DNA from: Halomonas salipaludis
Lineage (GTDB): Bacteria; Pseudomonadota; Gammaproteobacteria; Pseudomonadales; Halomonadaceae
Direction of reading: 5' to 3'
Assembly: GCF_002286975.1 (NCBI RefSeq)
Contig: NZ_NSKB01000004.1
Location: 496,001-560,000 of the forward strand
DNA length: 64,000 nt
The position numbers were made by a program, and so were the translations under genes. A model generated the notes under the pieces. That model did not search any database. It was not told where the DNA came from and was given only the letters and a program-made list of their open reading frames with translations. Position 1 is the stretch's first letter. The number at the start of each line of letters is the position of its first letter. Shown here one piece after another: positions 35,699 to 44,692 of the stretch.

Positions 35699-36700
35699 AT
35701 GACACGCCAACTCAAGACTGCTGCTACGGCAGCTCTGGGGCTCGTCGTCGCCTTCAGCAGCGTCGCAGCCGCCGATACCGTCCTGCGCGCATCGCACCAG
35801 TTCCCCGGCGGTCAAGGGGACGTCCGCGACGAAATGGTCCAGTTGATGGCAAGGCATGTCGCCGATGCCGACGTCGGGCTGCAGATCCAGGTACATCCCG
35901 GGCAGTCGCTGTTCGGTGCCAACGAGCAGTGGGGAGCACTGGTCCGCGGGCGCCTCGACATGACGCTACTGCCGCTAGACTACGCCAGTGGCCGCCATCC
36001 CGAATTCTCCGCCACCCTGATGCCTGGCCTGGTGCGCAACCATGAACACGCGGCGCGCCTCAACGACTCCGAGTACATGGACATGATCAAGGAGGTGATC
36101 CTCGAGGGCGGCGCCCGAGTGCTGGCCGATTCGTGGCTTTCGGGCGGCTTTGCCTCCAGCGAACGCTGCATCACCTCCCCGGATACCGTGAGCGGTCAGA
36201 ATTTTCGTGCAGCCGGCCCGGCCTTCGAACAGATGCTCGAAGCGGCTGGCGCATCGATCGCCTCGATGCCCTCCTCCGAGGTTTATACCGCCATGCAAAC
36301 CGGTGTGCTGGATGCCGCCAACACCTCATCGATGTCGTTCATCTCGTTCCGACTATACGAGCAGGTCGACTGCTTGACCGAGCCCGGCGATTACGCGCTG
36401 TGGTTCATGTATGAACCGGTACTGATCTCCGAGCAGGTCTGGCAGGGGCTCAACGAGGCACAGCAGGCTGCCCTGCTGGAGGCCGGTGAAGCCGCCGAGG
36501 CATTCTTTTCCGCCGAGGCAGCCGCACTCGATCAGCGCATGGTCGAGGTGTACGAGGAGAACGGTGTGGAAGTGGTTCGCATGTCGGAAGAGGACTACAA
36601 CGCCTGGCTGGAGATCGCCCAGGAAACCTCCTACAAGAACTTCGCCGACAACGTTCCCAACGGACAGGCGATCATCGACGCCGCGCTGGCCGTCGACTGA
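35699..36700 (+). CDS. TRAP transporter substrate-binding subunit (DctP family)
   Basis: A 333-residue periplasmic protein started at MTRQLKTAATAALG, with CAGGAG upstream; the signal peptide is cleaved after VAAA. The mature part begins TVLRASHQFPGGQGD, with VHPGQSLFGANEQWGALVRG near residue 65 and NFRAAGPAFEQMLEAAGASI near 165, as in DctP proteins. A conserved Arg in the latter region usually binds a carboxylate. Downstream malonyl-CoA genes indicate malonate as substrate. A strong hairpin separates it from the permease genes, which may raise its expression over them. Confidence 0.9.
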   Translation: MTRQLKTAATAALGLVVAFSSVAAADTVLRASHQFPGGQGDVRDEMVQLMARHVADADVGLQIQVHPGQSLFGANEQWGALVRGRLDMTLLPLDYASGRHPEFSATLMPGLVRNHEHAARLNDSEYMDMIKEVILEGGARVLADSWLSGGFASSERCITSPDTVSGQNFRAAGPAFEQMLEAAGASIASMPSSEVYTAMQTGVLDAANTSSMSFISFRLYEQVDCLTEPGDYALWFMYEPVLISEQVWQGLNEAQQAALLEAGEAAEAFFSAEAAALDQRMVEVYEENGVEVVRMSEEDYNAWLEIAQETSYKNFADNVPNGQAIIDAALAVD

Positions 36701-36723
36701 CCCTAGCCCACGTTCCAGTTGAC

Positions 36724-36746
36724 CGGCCGCCCCTCAGGGGTGGCCG
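36724..36746 (+). terminator. Intercistronic hairpin between dctP- and dctQ-type genes
   Basis: CGGCCGCCCC and GGGGTGGCCG form a 10-bp stem with one G-U pair around TCA, followed by CTTTGC. Its place between the binding-protein and permease genes suggests partial termination or mRNA stabilisation. Confidence 0.6.
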
Positions 36747-36771
36747 CTTTGCATCGCTTCCCGGGGGAACC

Positions 36772-37281
36772 ATGGCATCTTCCATTGCGCACTCATCGCC
36801 TGCCGTGCGCGGCTATATCCGCTTGATGGACACACTCTCCAGGCTCCTGGCTTACCTGGCCTGCGCGCTGTTCATAGCCGGCGTGCTGGTGATCTGCCAG
36901 ATGGTCTTCCTGCGTTACCTGCTGGGCATGAGCACCAGCTGGCAGACCGAGTTCACGGTATTCTCCGTGACTGGCGCCATGTTACTGGGCAGCCCCTACG
37001 TACTGATGACCGGCGGCCATGTCGCCATCACTATTCTTCCCGACGCGCTCAGCGGTGCCGCACGCCGAGCAATGCGGCTGATCGCCTCGCTGGTCGGCCT
37101 GGCCTTCTGCGCCGCCCTGGCCTACGGCGCCTGGATCTACGTGTGGGAGGCATGGGAAGGCAGCTGGACCACGGGTACGGTCTGGAACCCGCCGCTATGG
37201 CCGGCACTCATGCCGATGGCCATTGGCGCCACGCTGCTTACGCTGCAGTACGTTGCTGAAATCCTGCGTGGAGAGGCCTGA
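36772..37281 (+). CDS. TRAP transporter small permease (DctQ family)
   Basis: A 169-residue inner-membrane protein with four helices. LFIAGVLVICQMVFLRYLLG near residue 38, TSWQTEFTVFSVTGAMLLGS near 57 and GGHVAITILPDAL near 83 match DctQ subunits. It pairs with the large permease encoded 2 bp downstream. GGGGGAACC precedes the ATG. Confidence 0.9.
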   Translation: MASSIAHSSPAVRGYIRLMDTLSRLLAYLACALFIAGVLVICQMVFLRYLLGMSTSWQTEFTVFSVTGAMLLGSPYVLMTGGHVAITILPDALSGAARRAMRLIASLVGLAFCAALAYGAWIYVWEAWEGSWTTGTVWNPPLWPALMPMAIGATLLTLQYVAEILRGEA

Positions 37282-37283
37282 GC

Positions 37284-38618
37284 ATGGATCCGATTACCCT
37301 GGGTATCATCGTTGCCATCGGTCTGGTCGTGCTGATGGCGATTGGCACCCCCATTGCCTTTGCACTGGGGGCCGTGTCGTTGGTGGCGCTCCTCTACGAT
37401 CGGGGAATGCCCGAGCTCACTTACTTCGGTGAGACCTTCTTCGACCGGATTGCCGAATTCGGCTTCGTGGCGATTCCCATGTTCATCCTGATGGGTGCCG
37501 CCGTGGCGTCGTCGCCTACCGGACGCGACCTCTATCGCTCGCTGGACCTGTGGATGGGGCGTCTCCCTGGCGGCCTGGCCGTCTCCAATATCGGCGCCTG
37601 TACGATCTTCTCGGCACTCTCGGGCTCCTCACCCGCCACCTGTGCAGCGATTGGCAAGATGGGCATCCCCGAGATGCGTACCCGCGGCTATCCGGACGGC
37701 GTGGCAGCCGGCTGCATCGCCGCCGGCGGCACCCTGGGCATCCTCATCCCCCCCTCGGTGACCATGATCATCTACGGGATTTCCACCGAAACCTCGATTG
37801 GACGGCTGTTCATGGCCGGCGTGGTACCCGGCCTCATGCTGGCCGGCCTGTTCATGATCTGGACGATGATCGCCTGCCGCCTGGCTGGGGGGTACAACAA
37901 CCCCATGGCGCAATCCGCCGCGCGGGTGAAGCAGACCATCAAGGAGAACGTCGACGCCAACCTCAAGGCACTGATCCGTGTACTGCCGTTCCTGGCCGTG
38001 GTCGCAGGTATCCTGTTCGCCCTCTACGGCGGGGTCGCCACACCCTCGGAAGCTGCCGGCGTGGGTGCCTTTCTATGCGTGGCACTGGCGGTGATCATCT
38101 ACCGCATGTGGCAGGTGGGGCCGATCAAGCTGATCATGCGCGACTCCCTGCGCGAGAGCGTGATGATCATGCTGGTCATTGCCTGTGCCGAGGTGTTCGC
38201 CTACGCCCTGTCGTCGATGTTCATCACCCAGACCGTTGCCGCTGCCATCGCCGACCTGGAGGTCAACCGCTGGGTGCTGATGGGCATCATCAATCTATTC
38301 CTGCTGGTCGCCGGCTTCTTCCTGCCACCGGTGGCGGTGATCGTGATGACCGCCCCGATCCTGCTGCCGATCATCCTGGCCGCCGATTTCGACCCCTACT
38401 GGTTCGCGGTGATTCTGACCATCAACCTGGAGATCGGGCTGATCACGCCCCCCGTGGGGCTCAACCTGTTCATCATCAAGGGCATTGCACCGGACATCTC
38501 GCTACGCAACATCCTGATGGGCAGCCTGCCCTATGCACTGTGCATGGTGCTGGGCATCTTGCTGCTGTGTTTCTTTCCCGGCATCGCCTTGTGGCTGCCG
38601 AACCTGATCATGGGCTAA
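37284..38618 (+). CDS. TRAP transporter large permease (DctM family)
   Basis: A 444-residue inner-membrane protein with about 12 helices. Family landmarks include IGTPIAFALGAVSLVALLYD near residue 20, IPMFILMGAAVASSPTGRDL near 62, IFSALSGSSPATCAAIGKMG near 108, GGTLGILIPPSVTMIIYG near 148 and INLEIGLITPPVGLNLFII near 382. It is the sodium-coupled transmembrane channel of the TRAP importer. It lies 2 bp after the small permease and 12 bp before malonyl-CoA decarboxylase. Confidence 0.93.
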   Translation: MDPITLGIIVAIGLVVLMAIGTPIAFALGAVSLVALLYDRGMPELTYFGETFFDRIAEFGFVAIPMFILMGAAVASSPTGRDLYRSLDLWMGRLPGGLAVSNIGACTIFSALSGSSPATCAAIGKMGIPEMRTRGYPDGVAAGCIAAGGTLGILIPPSVTMIIYGISTETSIGRLFMAGVVPGLMLAGLFMIWTMIACRLAGGYNNPMAQSAARVKQTIKENVDANLKALIRVLPFLAVVAGILFALYGGVATPSEAAGVGAFLCVALAVIIYRMWQVGPIKLIMRDSLRESVMIMLVIACAEVFAYALSSMFITQTVAAAIADLEVNRWVLMGIINLFLLVAGFFLPPVAVIVMTAPILLPIILAADFDPYWFAVILTINLEIGLITPPVGLNLFIIKGIAPDISLRNILMGSLPYALCMVLGILLLCFFPGIALWLPNLIMG

Positions 38619-38630
38619 CGGGAGCATGCA

Positions 38631-39986
38631 ATGAACATGTCTTTCCTGCAGGAGCTGTTCAACAACATCACCCAGCGTGATGCCCTGCTGTGGCGGCGCC
38701 AGGGAGGCGCCGTGATCCATGACCACAGCGTGCTGGTCGAGGCGTGTCGCGAGCTGCTCGAGAGCGACGGCGAGGCCTCGAGCATCACCCAGGCGAGCCG
38801 CGCACTGGCCATCTATCAGCGACTCGACGACAGTCAGAAGAGCGCCTTCTTCGACAAGCTAGCCGAGGCCTTCGCCGCCGAGCCGGCACAGATCGATGCC
38901 GCCTATTCGGCTTATCGCGAGGCCCGCGACAACAGTAGCCTGCAGGCGCTGTTCAACGCCTGCGAACCTCGCCGCCAGGAGCTGTTTCGACGCCTCAACC
39001 TGGCCAGCGGCGGCACCTACCAGCTGGTAAAAATGCGCGAGGACCTGCTGCAGCGGCTCAAGGAAGCACCCTCGTTGCGTGCCATCGATGCCGACTTCGC
39101 GCACTTGTTCGGCTCGTGGTTCAATCGTGGTTTCCTGGTCCTCAAGCGCATCGACTGGCATACCCCTGCCTCGATCCTCGAGAAGATCATCCGCTATGAG
39201 GCGGTACACGAGATCCAGGACTGGAACGACCTGCGTCGCCGCCTCGATGCTCGCGATCGGCGCTGCTTTGCCTTCTTTCACCCGGCGATCGGCGACGAGC
39301 CGCTGATCTTCGTCGAAGTCGCCCTGCACAAGGGACTCCCGACCCAGATACAGGCCATCCTCGAAGGCGAGCAGCGTGAGGTCGATGATCCGGAGTCCGC
39401 CGACGCCGCGGCATTTTTCGGTATCAGCAACTGCCAGGCCGGCCTGCGCGGTATCTCGTTCGGCAACTTCCTGATCAAGCAGGTGGTGCAGGAACTCAAG
39501 CAGGAACTGCCGCAGCTGAAGCACTTCGTCACGCTATCGCCGGTACCCGGCTTTGCCCAGTGGCTGGACGAGCAGCGCCAGGGCGACAGCCTGACCGAGA
39601 CGACACGCTCAGCCCTCGAAGCGCTGGATAGCCCCGGCTGGCACCGCGACCCGGAACTCGCCGAGCGGCTGGGCGCCCTGATCAAGCCGCTGGCGGCACG
39701 CTACCTGGTGGAGGCCAAGAACCCACGTGGACTGCCGCTCAATCCAGTGGCTCGCTTCCATCTCGGCAATGGCGCCCAGCTGCATCGCATCAACTGGCTG
39801 GGCGACACCTCCTCGAAGGGGCTTAGCCAGGCCGTCGGATTGATGGTCAACTACCTCTATGTGCTCGATGACATCGAACGCAATCATGAAAACTACATCG
39901 CCAACGCCAGCGTGGCTCGCTCCAGCGAGGTCAAGGATCTCACCAAGCGCGCCAGGAAGCTGACCATCGGAGAGAGCCCGACATGA
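38631..39986 (+). CDS. Malonyl-CoA decarboxylase
   Basis: A 451-residue protein of the eukaryote-like malonyl-CoA decarboxylase family. The helical N-terminal domain is followed by the catalytic domain with GSWFNRGFLVLKRIDWHTPA near residue 160, EVALHKGLPTQIQAIL near 228, the catalytic Ser in KHFVTLSPVPGFAQWL near 300 and the His in NPVARFHLGNGAQLHRINWL near 370. It converts malonyl-CoA to acetyl-CoA and CO2. GGGAG precedes the ATG; the stop overlaps the synthetase start by 4 bp. With the TRAP system and synthetase it completes malonate catabolism. Confidence 0.94.
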   Translation: MNMSFLQELFNNITQRDALLWRRQGGAVIHDHSVLVEACRELLESDGEASSITQASRALAIYQRLDDSQKSAFFDKLAEAFAAEPAQIDAAYSAYREARDNSSLQALFNACEPRRQELFRRLNLASGGTYQLVKMREDLLQRLKEAPSLRAIDADFAHLFGSWFNRGFLVLKRIDWHTPASILEKIIRYEAVHEIQDWNDLRRRLDARDRRCFAFFHPAIGDEPLIFVEVALHKGLPTQIQAILEGEQREVDDPESADAAAFFGISNCQAGLRGISFGNFLIKQVVQELKQELPQLKHFVTLSPVPGFAQWLDEQRQGDSLTETTRSALEALDSPGWHRDPELAERLGALIKPLAARYLVEAKNPRGLPLNPVARFHLGNGAQLHRINWLGDTSSKGLSQAVGLMVNYLYVLDDIERNHENYIANASVARSSEVKDLTKRARKLTIGESPT

Positions 39987-41500
39987 ACCACAACCTCTTC
40001 GCGACCTTTGCCGAACGCATGCAGGCGCGCGGCAACGCCGACTTCATCACCACCCGCGAAGGGCGGGGTTACTCCTACGCCGATGCCCTCGCCGAGAGCG
40101 CCCGCCTGGCCGGCGCCTTGGGAGAGCTGGGCGTAACGCAAGGCGACCGGGTCGCGGTGCAGGTCGACAAGAGCCCCGAGGCGATCCTGCTCTACCTCGC
40201 CTGCCTGCGCAGCGGAGCGATCTACCTGCCGCTCAATACCGGCTACACCGGTGAGGAGATTCGCTACTTCCTGAACGACGCCGAGCCGGCACTGTTCGTC
40301 TGCCGCCCCGCCGCCTTGGACGAGGCGCGCCAACTCGCCAGCGAGACCGGCTGCCCCGCCGTGGAAACGCTGGGCAGCGCCGCCGACGGCAGCCTGATGG
40401 ACAAGGCCGCGGCGGCCACGCCCCGCGAAGAGATCGCCGAACTCGGCGAGCGCGACCTGGCCGCGATCCTCTACACCTCGGGCACCACCGGGCGCTCCAA
40501 GGGCGCCATGCTCACCCATCGCAACCTCGGCTCCAACGCCGCGACCCTGGCCGACGCCTGGCACTTCACTGCCCAAGACCGGCTGATTCACGCCCTGCCC
40601 ATCTTCCATACCCACGGCCTGTTCGTGGCCTGCAACGTCACCCTAATGGCAGGCGCCAGCATGCTGTTCCTGCCGAAGTTCGATGCCGACGTAATCATCG
40701 AGGAGCTGCCCCAAGGCACGGTGATGATGGGTGTGCCGACCTTCTATACCCGCCTGGTACAGGACCCGCGCCTGACGCCTGAGCTGACCGCCAACATGCG
40801 CCTGTTCGTTTCCGGCTCGGCGCCACTCACCGCCGAGACCCACCAGGCCTTCGAGGCCATGACCGGTCACGCCATCCTCGAGCGCTACGGCATGACCGAG
40901 ACCAACATGAACATTTCCAACCCCTATCACGGAGAGCGTCGTGCCGGCACGGTGGGCATGCCGCTGCCCGGCGTGGAGATGCGCATCACCGACCGCAAGA
41001 ACGGTGCCGAGGTGCCCCAGGGCGAGATCGGCATGCTGCAGATCCGCGGGCCCAACGTCTTCATCGGCTACTGGCGAATGCCCGAGAAGACCCGCGAGGA
41101 GCTGCTGGAGGATGGCTTCTTCATCACCGGCGACCTGGCCATGCGCGACGAGCGGGGCTATGTGCATATCGTCGGCCGCGACAAGGACCTGGTGATCTCC
41201 GGCGGCTACAACGTCTACCCCAAGGAGGTCGAGCAGTTGATCGACGAACTCGATGGGGTGCAGGAGTCGGCGGTGATCGGCCTGCCCCATCCCGACTTCG
41301 GCGAAGGCGTCACCGCGGTGGTGGTGCGCCAGGCCGGTGCCACCCTCGACGAGGGCGAGGTGCTCGCCCACCTGGGCGGCCGGCTGGCCAAGTACAAGCA
41401 GCCCAAGCGCGTATTCTTCGTCGACAGCCTGCCGCGCAACACCATGGGCAAGGTGCAGAAGAACCAGCTACGCCGCGAGTACGACGCCACCTACCGCTGA
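39983..41500 (+). CDS. matB: Malonyl-CoA synthetase (malonate-CoA ligase)
   Basis: A 505-residue ANL-superfamily acyl-CoA synthetase. The AMP-binding loop is AILYTSGTTGRSKGAMLTHR near residue 165; ALPIFHTHGLFVACNVTLMA near 205, ERYGMTETNMNISNPYHGER near 298 and GRDKDLVISGGYNVYPKEVE near 395 follow, with the acylation Lys in RNTMGKVQKNQLR near the end. The sequence RYGMTETNMN is typical of MatB. It activates malonate to malonyl-CoA for the coupled decarboxylase. The gene overlaps the decarboxylase by 4 bp. Confidence 0.93.
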   Translation: MNHNLFATFAERMQARGNADFITTREGRGYSYADALAESARLAGALGELGVTQGDRVAVQVDKSPEAILLYLACLRSGAIYLPLNTGYTGEEIRYFLNDAEPALFVCRPAALDEARQLASETGCPAVETLGSAADGSLMDKAAAATPREEIAELGERDLAAILYTSGTTGRSKGAMLTHRNLGSNAATLADAWHFTAQDRLIHALPIFHTHGLFVACNVTLMAGASMLFLPKFDADVIIEELPQGTVMMGVPTFYTRLVQDPRLTPELTANMRLFVSGSAPLTAETHQAFEAMTGHAILERYGMTETNMNISNPYHGERRAGTVGMPLPGVEMRITDRKNGAEVPQGEIGMLQIRGPNVFIGYWRMPEKTREELLEDGFFITGDLAMRDERGYVHIVGRDKDLVISGGYNVYPKEVEQLIDELDGVQESAVIGLPHPDFGEGVTAVVVRQAGATLDEGEVLAHLGGRLAKYKQPKRVFFVDSLPRNTMGKVQKNQLRREYDATYR

Positions 41501-41530
41501 GCGACGCGCGATTCCTCGCCACCAACGACC

Positions 41531-41557
41531 GCGCCCCCGACCAATGACCGGGGGCGC
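41531..41557. terminator. Bidirectional hairpin between matB and the outer membrane protein gene
   Basis: GCGCCCCCG and CGGGGGCGC are perfect 9-bp arms with a 9-nt loop, 31 bp after matB and 22 bp after the convergent gene's stop. No T-run follows on either side, so strength is uncertain. Confidence 0.6.
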
Positions 41558-41579
41558 TGATCCAAGGGGCTACGTGGGG

Positions 41580-42083
41580 TTAGAAACGGTAGCGCAGACC
41601 GACGCTGGCGGCGTCGAAGGTGTAGTCCGACTTGTCGAGATAGCGCATGTAGTCGGCGCCCACCGAGAGGTTCTGGGCCACGTCGAATTCCGCCCCGGCG
41701 CCATAGGAGAAGCCGCTCTCGCGGTCGATGTCGAAATCGACCTCGGTAAAACCGGCCAGGCCGTAGAGGCGGATCTCGTCGGCCACCGGCAGGATACCCT
41801 TGGCATAGGCACCCACCAGGTAGTCGAGCTCCACCGGGCCATCGGAGCCACCGCCGCCGAGATGCCCCTCGACCGCGAAGTAGTCGTTGATCTGGGCGCC
41901 GCCACGCAGGCGCAGGCCGACGTCGTCGCGACTGCTGCCCTGGTCGGGGTTGAGGTCCCAGAACATGGCGTCACCGCCGATATAGCCCTGCGGGTAGAAG
42001 GTCTGTGCCTGCTGGGCGTGAGCCGCGCTGGCACCCACGGCGGCGATCATAGCGATAGCGCTTGCCGAAAGTAGTCTCTTCAT
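41580..42083 (-). CDS. Outer membrane beta-barrel protein (YfaZ/OmpA-like porin family)
   Basis: A 167-residue protein started at ATG 42083, with AGGAGG 6 nt upstream. The signal peptide MKRLLSASAIAMIAAVGASA is cleaved after AHA. The mature part has alternating short beta-strands (VGLRLRGGAQINDYFAVEG, LSVGADYMRYLDKSDYTF) and ends with RYRF, the C-terminal aromatic needed for barrel assembly. It resembles YfaZ-type small barrels. Function is unknown. Confidence 0.75.
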   Translation of the reverse strand: MKRLLSASAIAMIAAVGASAAHAQQAQTFYPQGYIGGDAMFWDLNPDQGSSRDDVGLRLRGGAQINDYFAVEGHLGGGGSDGPVELDYLVGAYAKGILPVADEIRLYGLAGFTEVDFDIDRESGFSYGAGAEFDVAQNLSVGADYMRYLDKSDYTFDAASVGLRYRF

Positions 42084-42189
42084 CACACACCTCCTGTTTG
42101 AAAACAGCGTTTCCTAACTGCTGTCAGTGTGGATCACTGTTCGACGAAAGACAAATGAGAGAACTTCATTTTCACCGTTCTTGCACTAA

Positions 42190-42411
42190 GGAAGCGCTGA
42201 ACAAATCGCCGAGCGAGATGAAGCGCAAGGCGCACGGAGCACAGTACCGAGCGAAGCGACAAACAGCCGTAGGCTGGCCCCGAAGGGGCGAGAAGCCGAA
42301 GGCTGCGAGTCAACCGGAACCTATGGGGTATAGGTGAGGATCCGCCGGTCCGACGCTTCGGCACCGCGCAACGCAGCGATTCGCTCGCGTAGGCATTTGT
42401 GCAGTGTTTCC
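42190..42411. mobile_element. MITE-like element with IS5-type ends
   Basis: The element is 222 bp. Its ends GGAAGCGCTGAACAAAT (42190) and, inverted, GGAAACACTGCACAAAT (42411) agree at 14 of 17 positions. It is flanked by direct repeats CTAA (42186-42189 and 42412-42415), the YTAR target preferred by IS5-group elements. No transposase is encoded. The interior has several short GC-rich palindromes such as GGCCCCGAAGGGGC. It sits 10 bp from the stop codon of the DMT transporter gene. Confidence 0.7.
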
Positions 42412-42421
42412 CTAAGGGGGC

Positions 42422-43345
42422 TCAGGCCCGGCGCGATAGCCCCAGCACCACGATCCCCCCCAGCACGATCGCCCCGCCCAGCAGTTGGGTCGGGCCGAGC
42501 ATCTGCCCCAGCACCAGGTAACCCAGCACCAGCGAGGCCACCGGCTCGATATTCATCACCGGGGCGTTGCGCGCCATGTTCAGCCGCGGTAACGACACGA
42601 ACAGGATCGAGAAGCCGATGCCGTAGAGCAGTGCCAGCGCTGTCAGGCCGCTCCAGCCGCTGGCCGTGGCGGGCAGCGCCAGGCCGCCCGGCACCAGCCC
42701 GGCCGCGCCGGCAACCAGCATGCTGAGCAGCACCACGCCCATGGTCAGAAAGGTCCGTAGGGTATTGCTGACCCGCGCCAGGCGCCGGTCGGTGATCCAC
42801 AGCGCGCAGGAGAACACCGCCGCCGCGCCGATGCCGAAGGCCACCCCGGATACCCAGTCGTCGCCCATCTGCGCCGGGTCGGCGAGCCAGGTTGGCACGT
42901 CGAGCACCACCACCAGGCCGACCAGGATGACCGCCATGATCAGGGTCGCGCGCAGCGTCGGGCGGGCACCGCCCAGGGCCCAGGTCAGCAGTGCCAGCAG
43001 GATCGGAAAGGTATTCATCAGCAGCAGCGCCACCGCCACCGGCAGCCGCGCCACCGCCGAGTAGAGAAACAGGCTCTGCAGGGTGATCAACAGCCCCACG
43101 CCGAGCTGCCAGGGCCAGCTGCCGGCGGGCAGGCGCAGCGGCCTGCGCTTGACCGCCAGCAGCGTGCCGAGCACCAACAGTGCCAGGCCCGAGCGCGCCA
43201 TAATCGCCAGCAGCAGTCCGGTGCCGTCGTCGAAGGCCAGCCTTGCGGCCACATGGTTGGCAGCGAATAGGCATGCCACACTCAGCAGCAGGACGATGGC
43301 CAGGTGGCGGGGTAGCAGCGCGGGAGTCAGGGCAGGCGGTGTCAT
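42422..43345 (-). CDS. EamA/DMT-superfamily transporter
   Basis: A 307-residue inner-membrane protein with ten predicted helices in two EamA repeats. The first repeat has FAANHVAARLAFDDGTGLLL near residue 25 and LLLMNTFPILLALLTWALG near 108; the second has APVMNIEPVASLVLGYLVLG near 265. I start at ATG 43345; an in-frame TTG lies 12 bp upstream. Members export amino acids, nucleobases or other metabolites; the substrate is unknown. A MITE lies just after the stop codon. Confidence 0.87.
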   Translation of the reverse strand: MTPPALTPALLPRHLAIVLLLSVACLFAANHVAARLAFDDGTGLLLAIMARSGLALLVLGTLLAVKRRPLRLPAGSWPWQLGVGLLITLQSLFLYSAVARLPVAVALLLMNTFPILLALLTWALGGARPTLRATLIMAVILVGLVVVLDVPTWLADPAQMGDDWVSGVAFGIGAAAVFSCALWITDRRLARVSNTLRTFLTMGVVLLSMLVAGAAGLVPGGLALPATASGWSGLTALALLYGIGFSILFVSLPRLNMARNAPVMNIEPVASLVLGYLVLGQMLGPTQLLGGAIVLGGIVVLGLSRRA

Positions 43346-43441
43346 CCAGGAATCCAATCGATAGCAGGCTAATCCAAGCGGCCATCAGAGCATAGTTTGT
43401 CCGGCAAACCCAGTGCTGCGGCTCGCCACCTAGCGCATCGC

Positions 43442-43469
43442 TTAAGCCAATGACGGAAAATGTTATACT
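43442..43469 (+). promoter_or_regulatory. Sigma70-type promoter candidate for ackA-pta
   Basis: TTAAGC (43442) and an extended -10 TGTTATACT (TATACT at 43464) are separated by 16 bp, about 50 bp before the ackA ATG. The surrounding AT-rich stretch contrasts with the coding regions. Assignment is by consensus only. Confidence 0.4.
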
Positions 43470-43516
43470 AAGGTCTTATTACTTGGCTCTTTACGACACA
43501 GGTTCACAGCGCACCC

Positions 43517-44688
<1,172 letters not shown>

Positions 44689-44692
<4 letters not shown>

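Noticed and set aside
42230-42330. Short GC palindromes inside the MITE as a CRISPR-like array
   Set aside because: The repeats are few, short and irregularly spaced, and are better explained as internal folds of the element.
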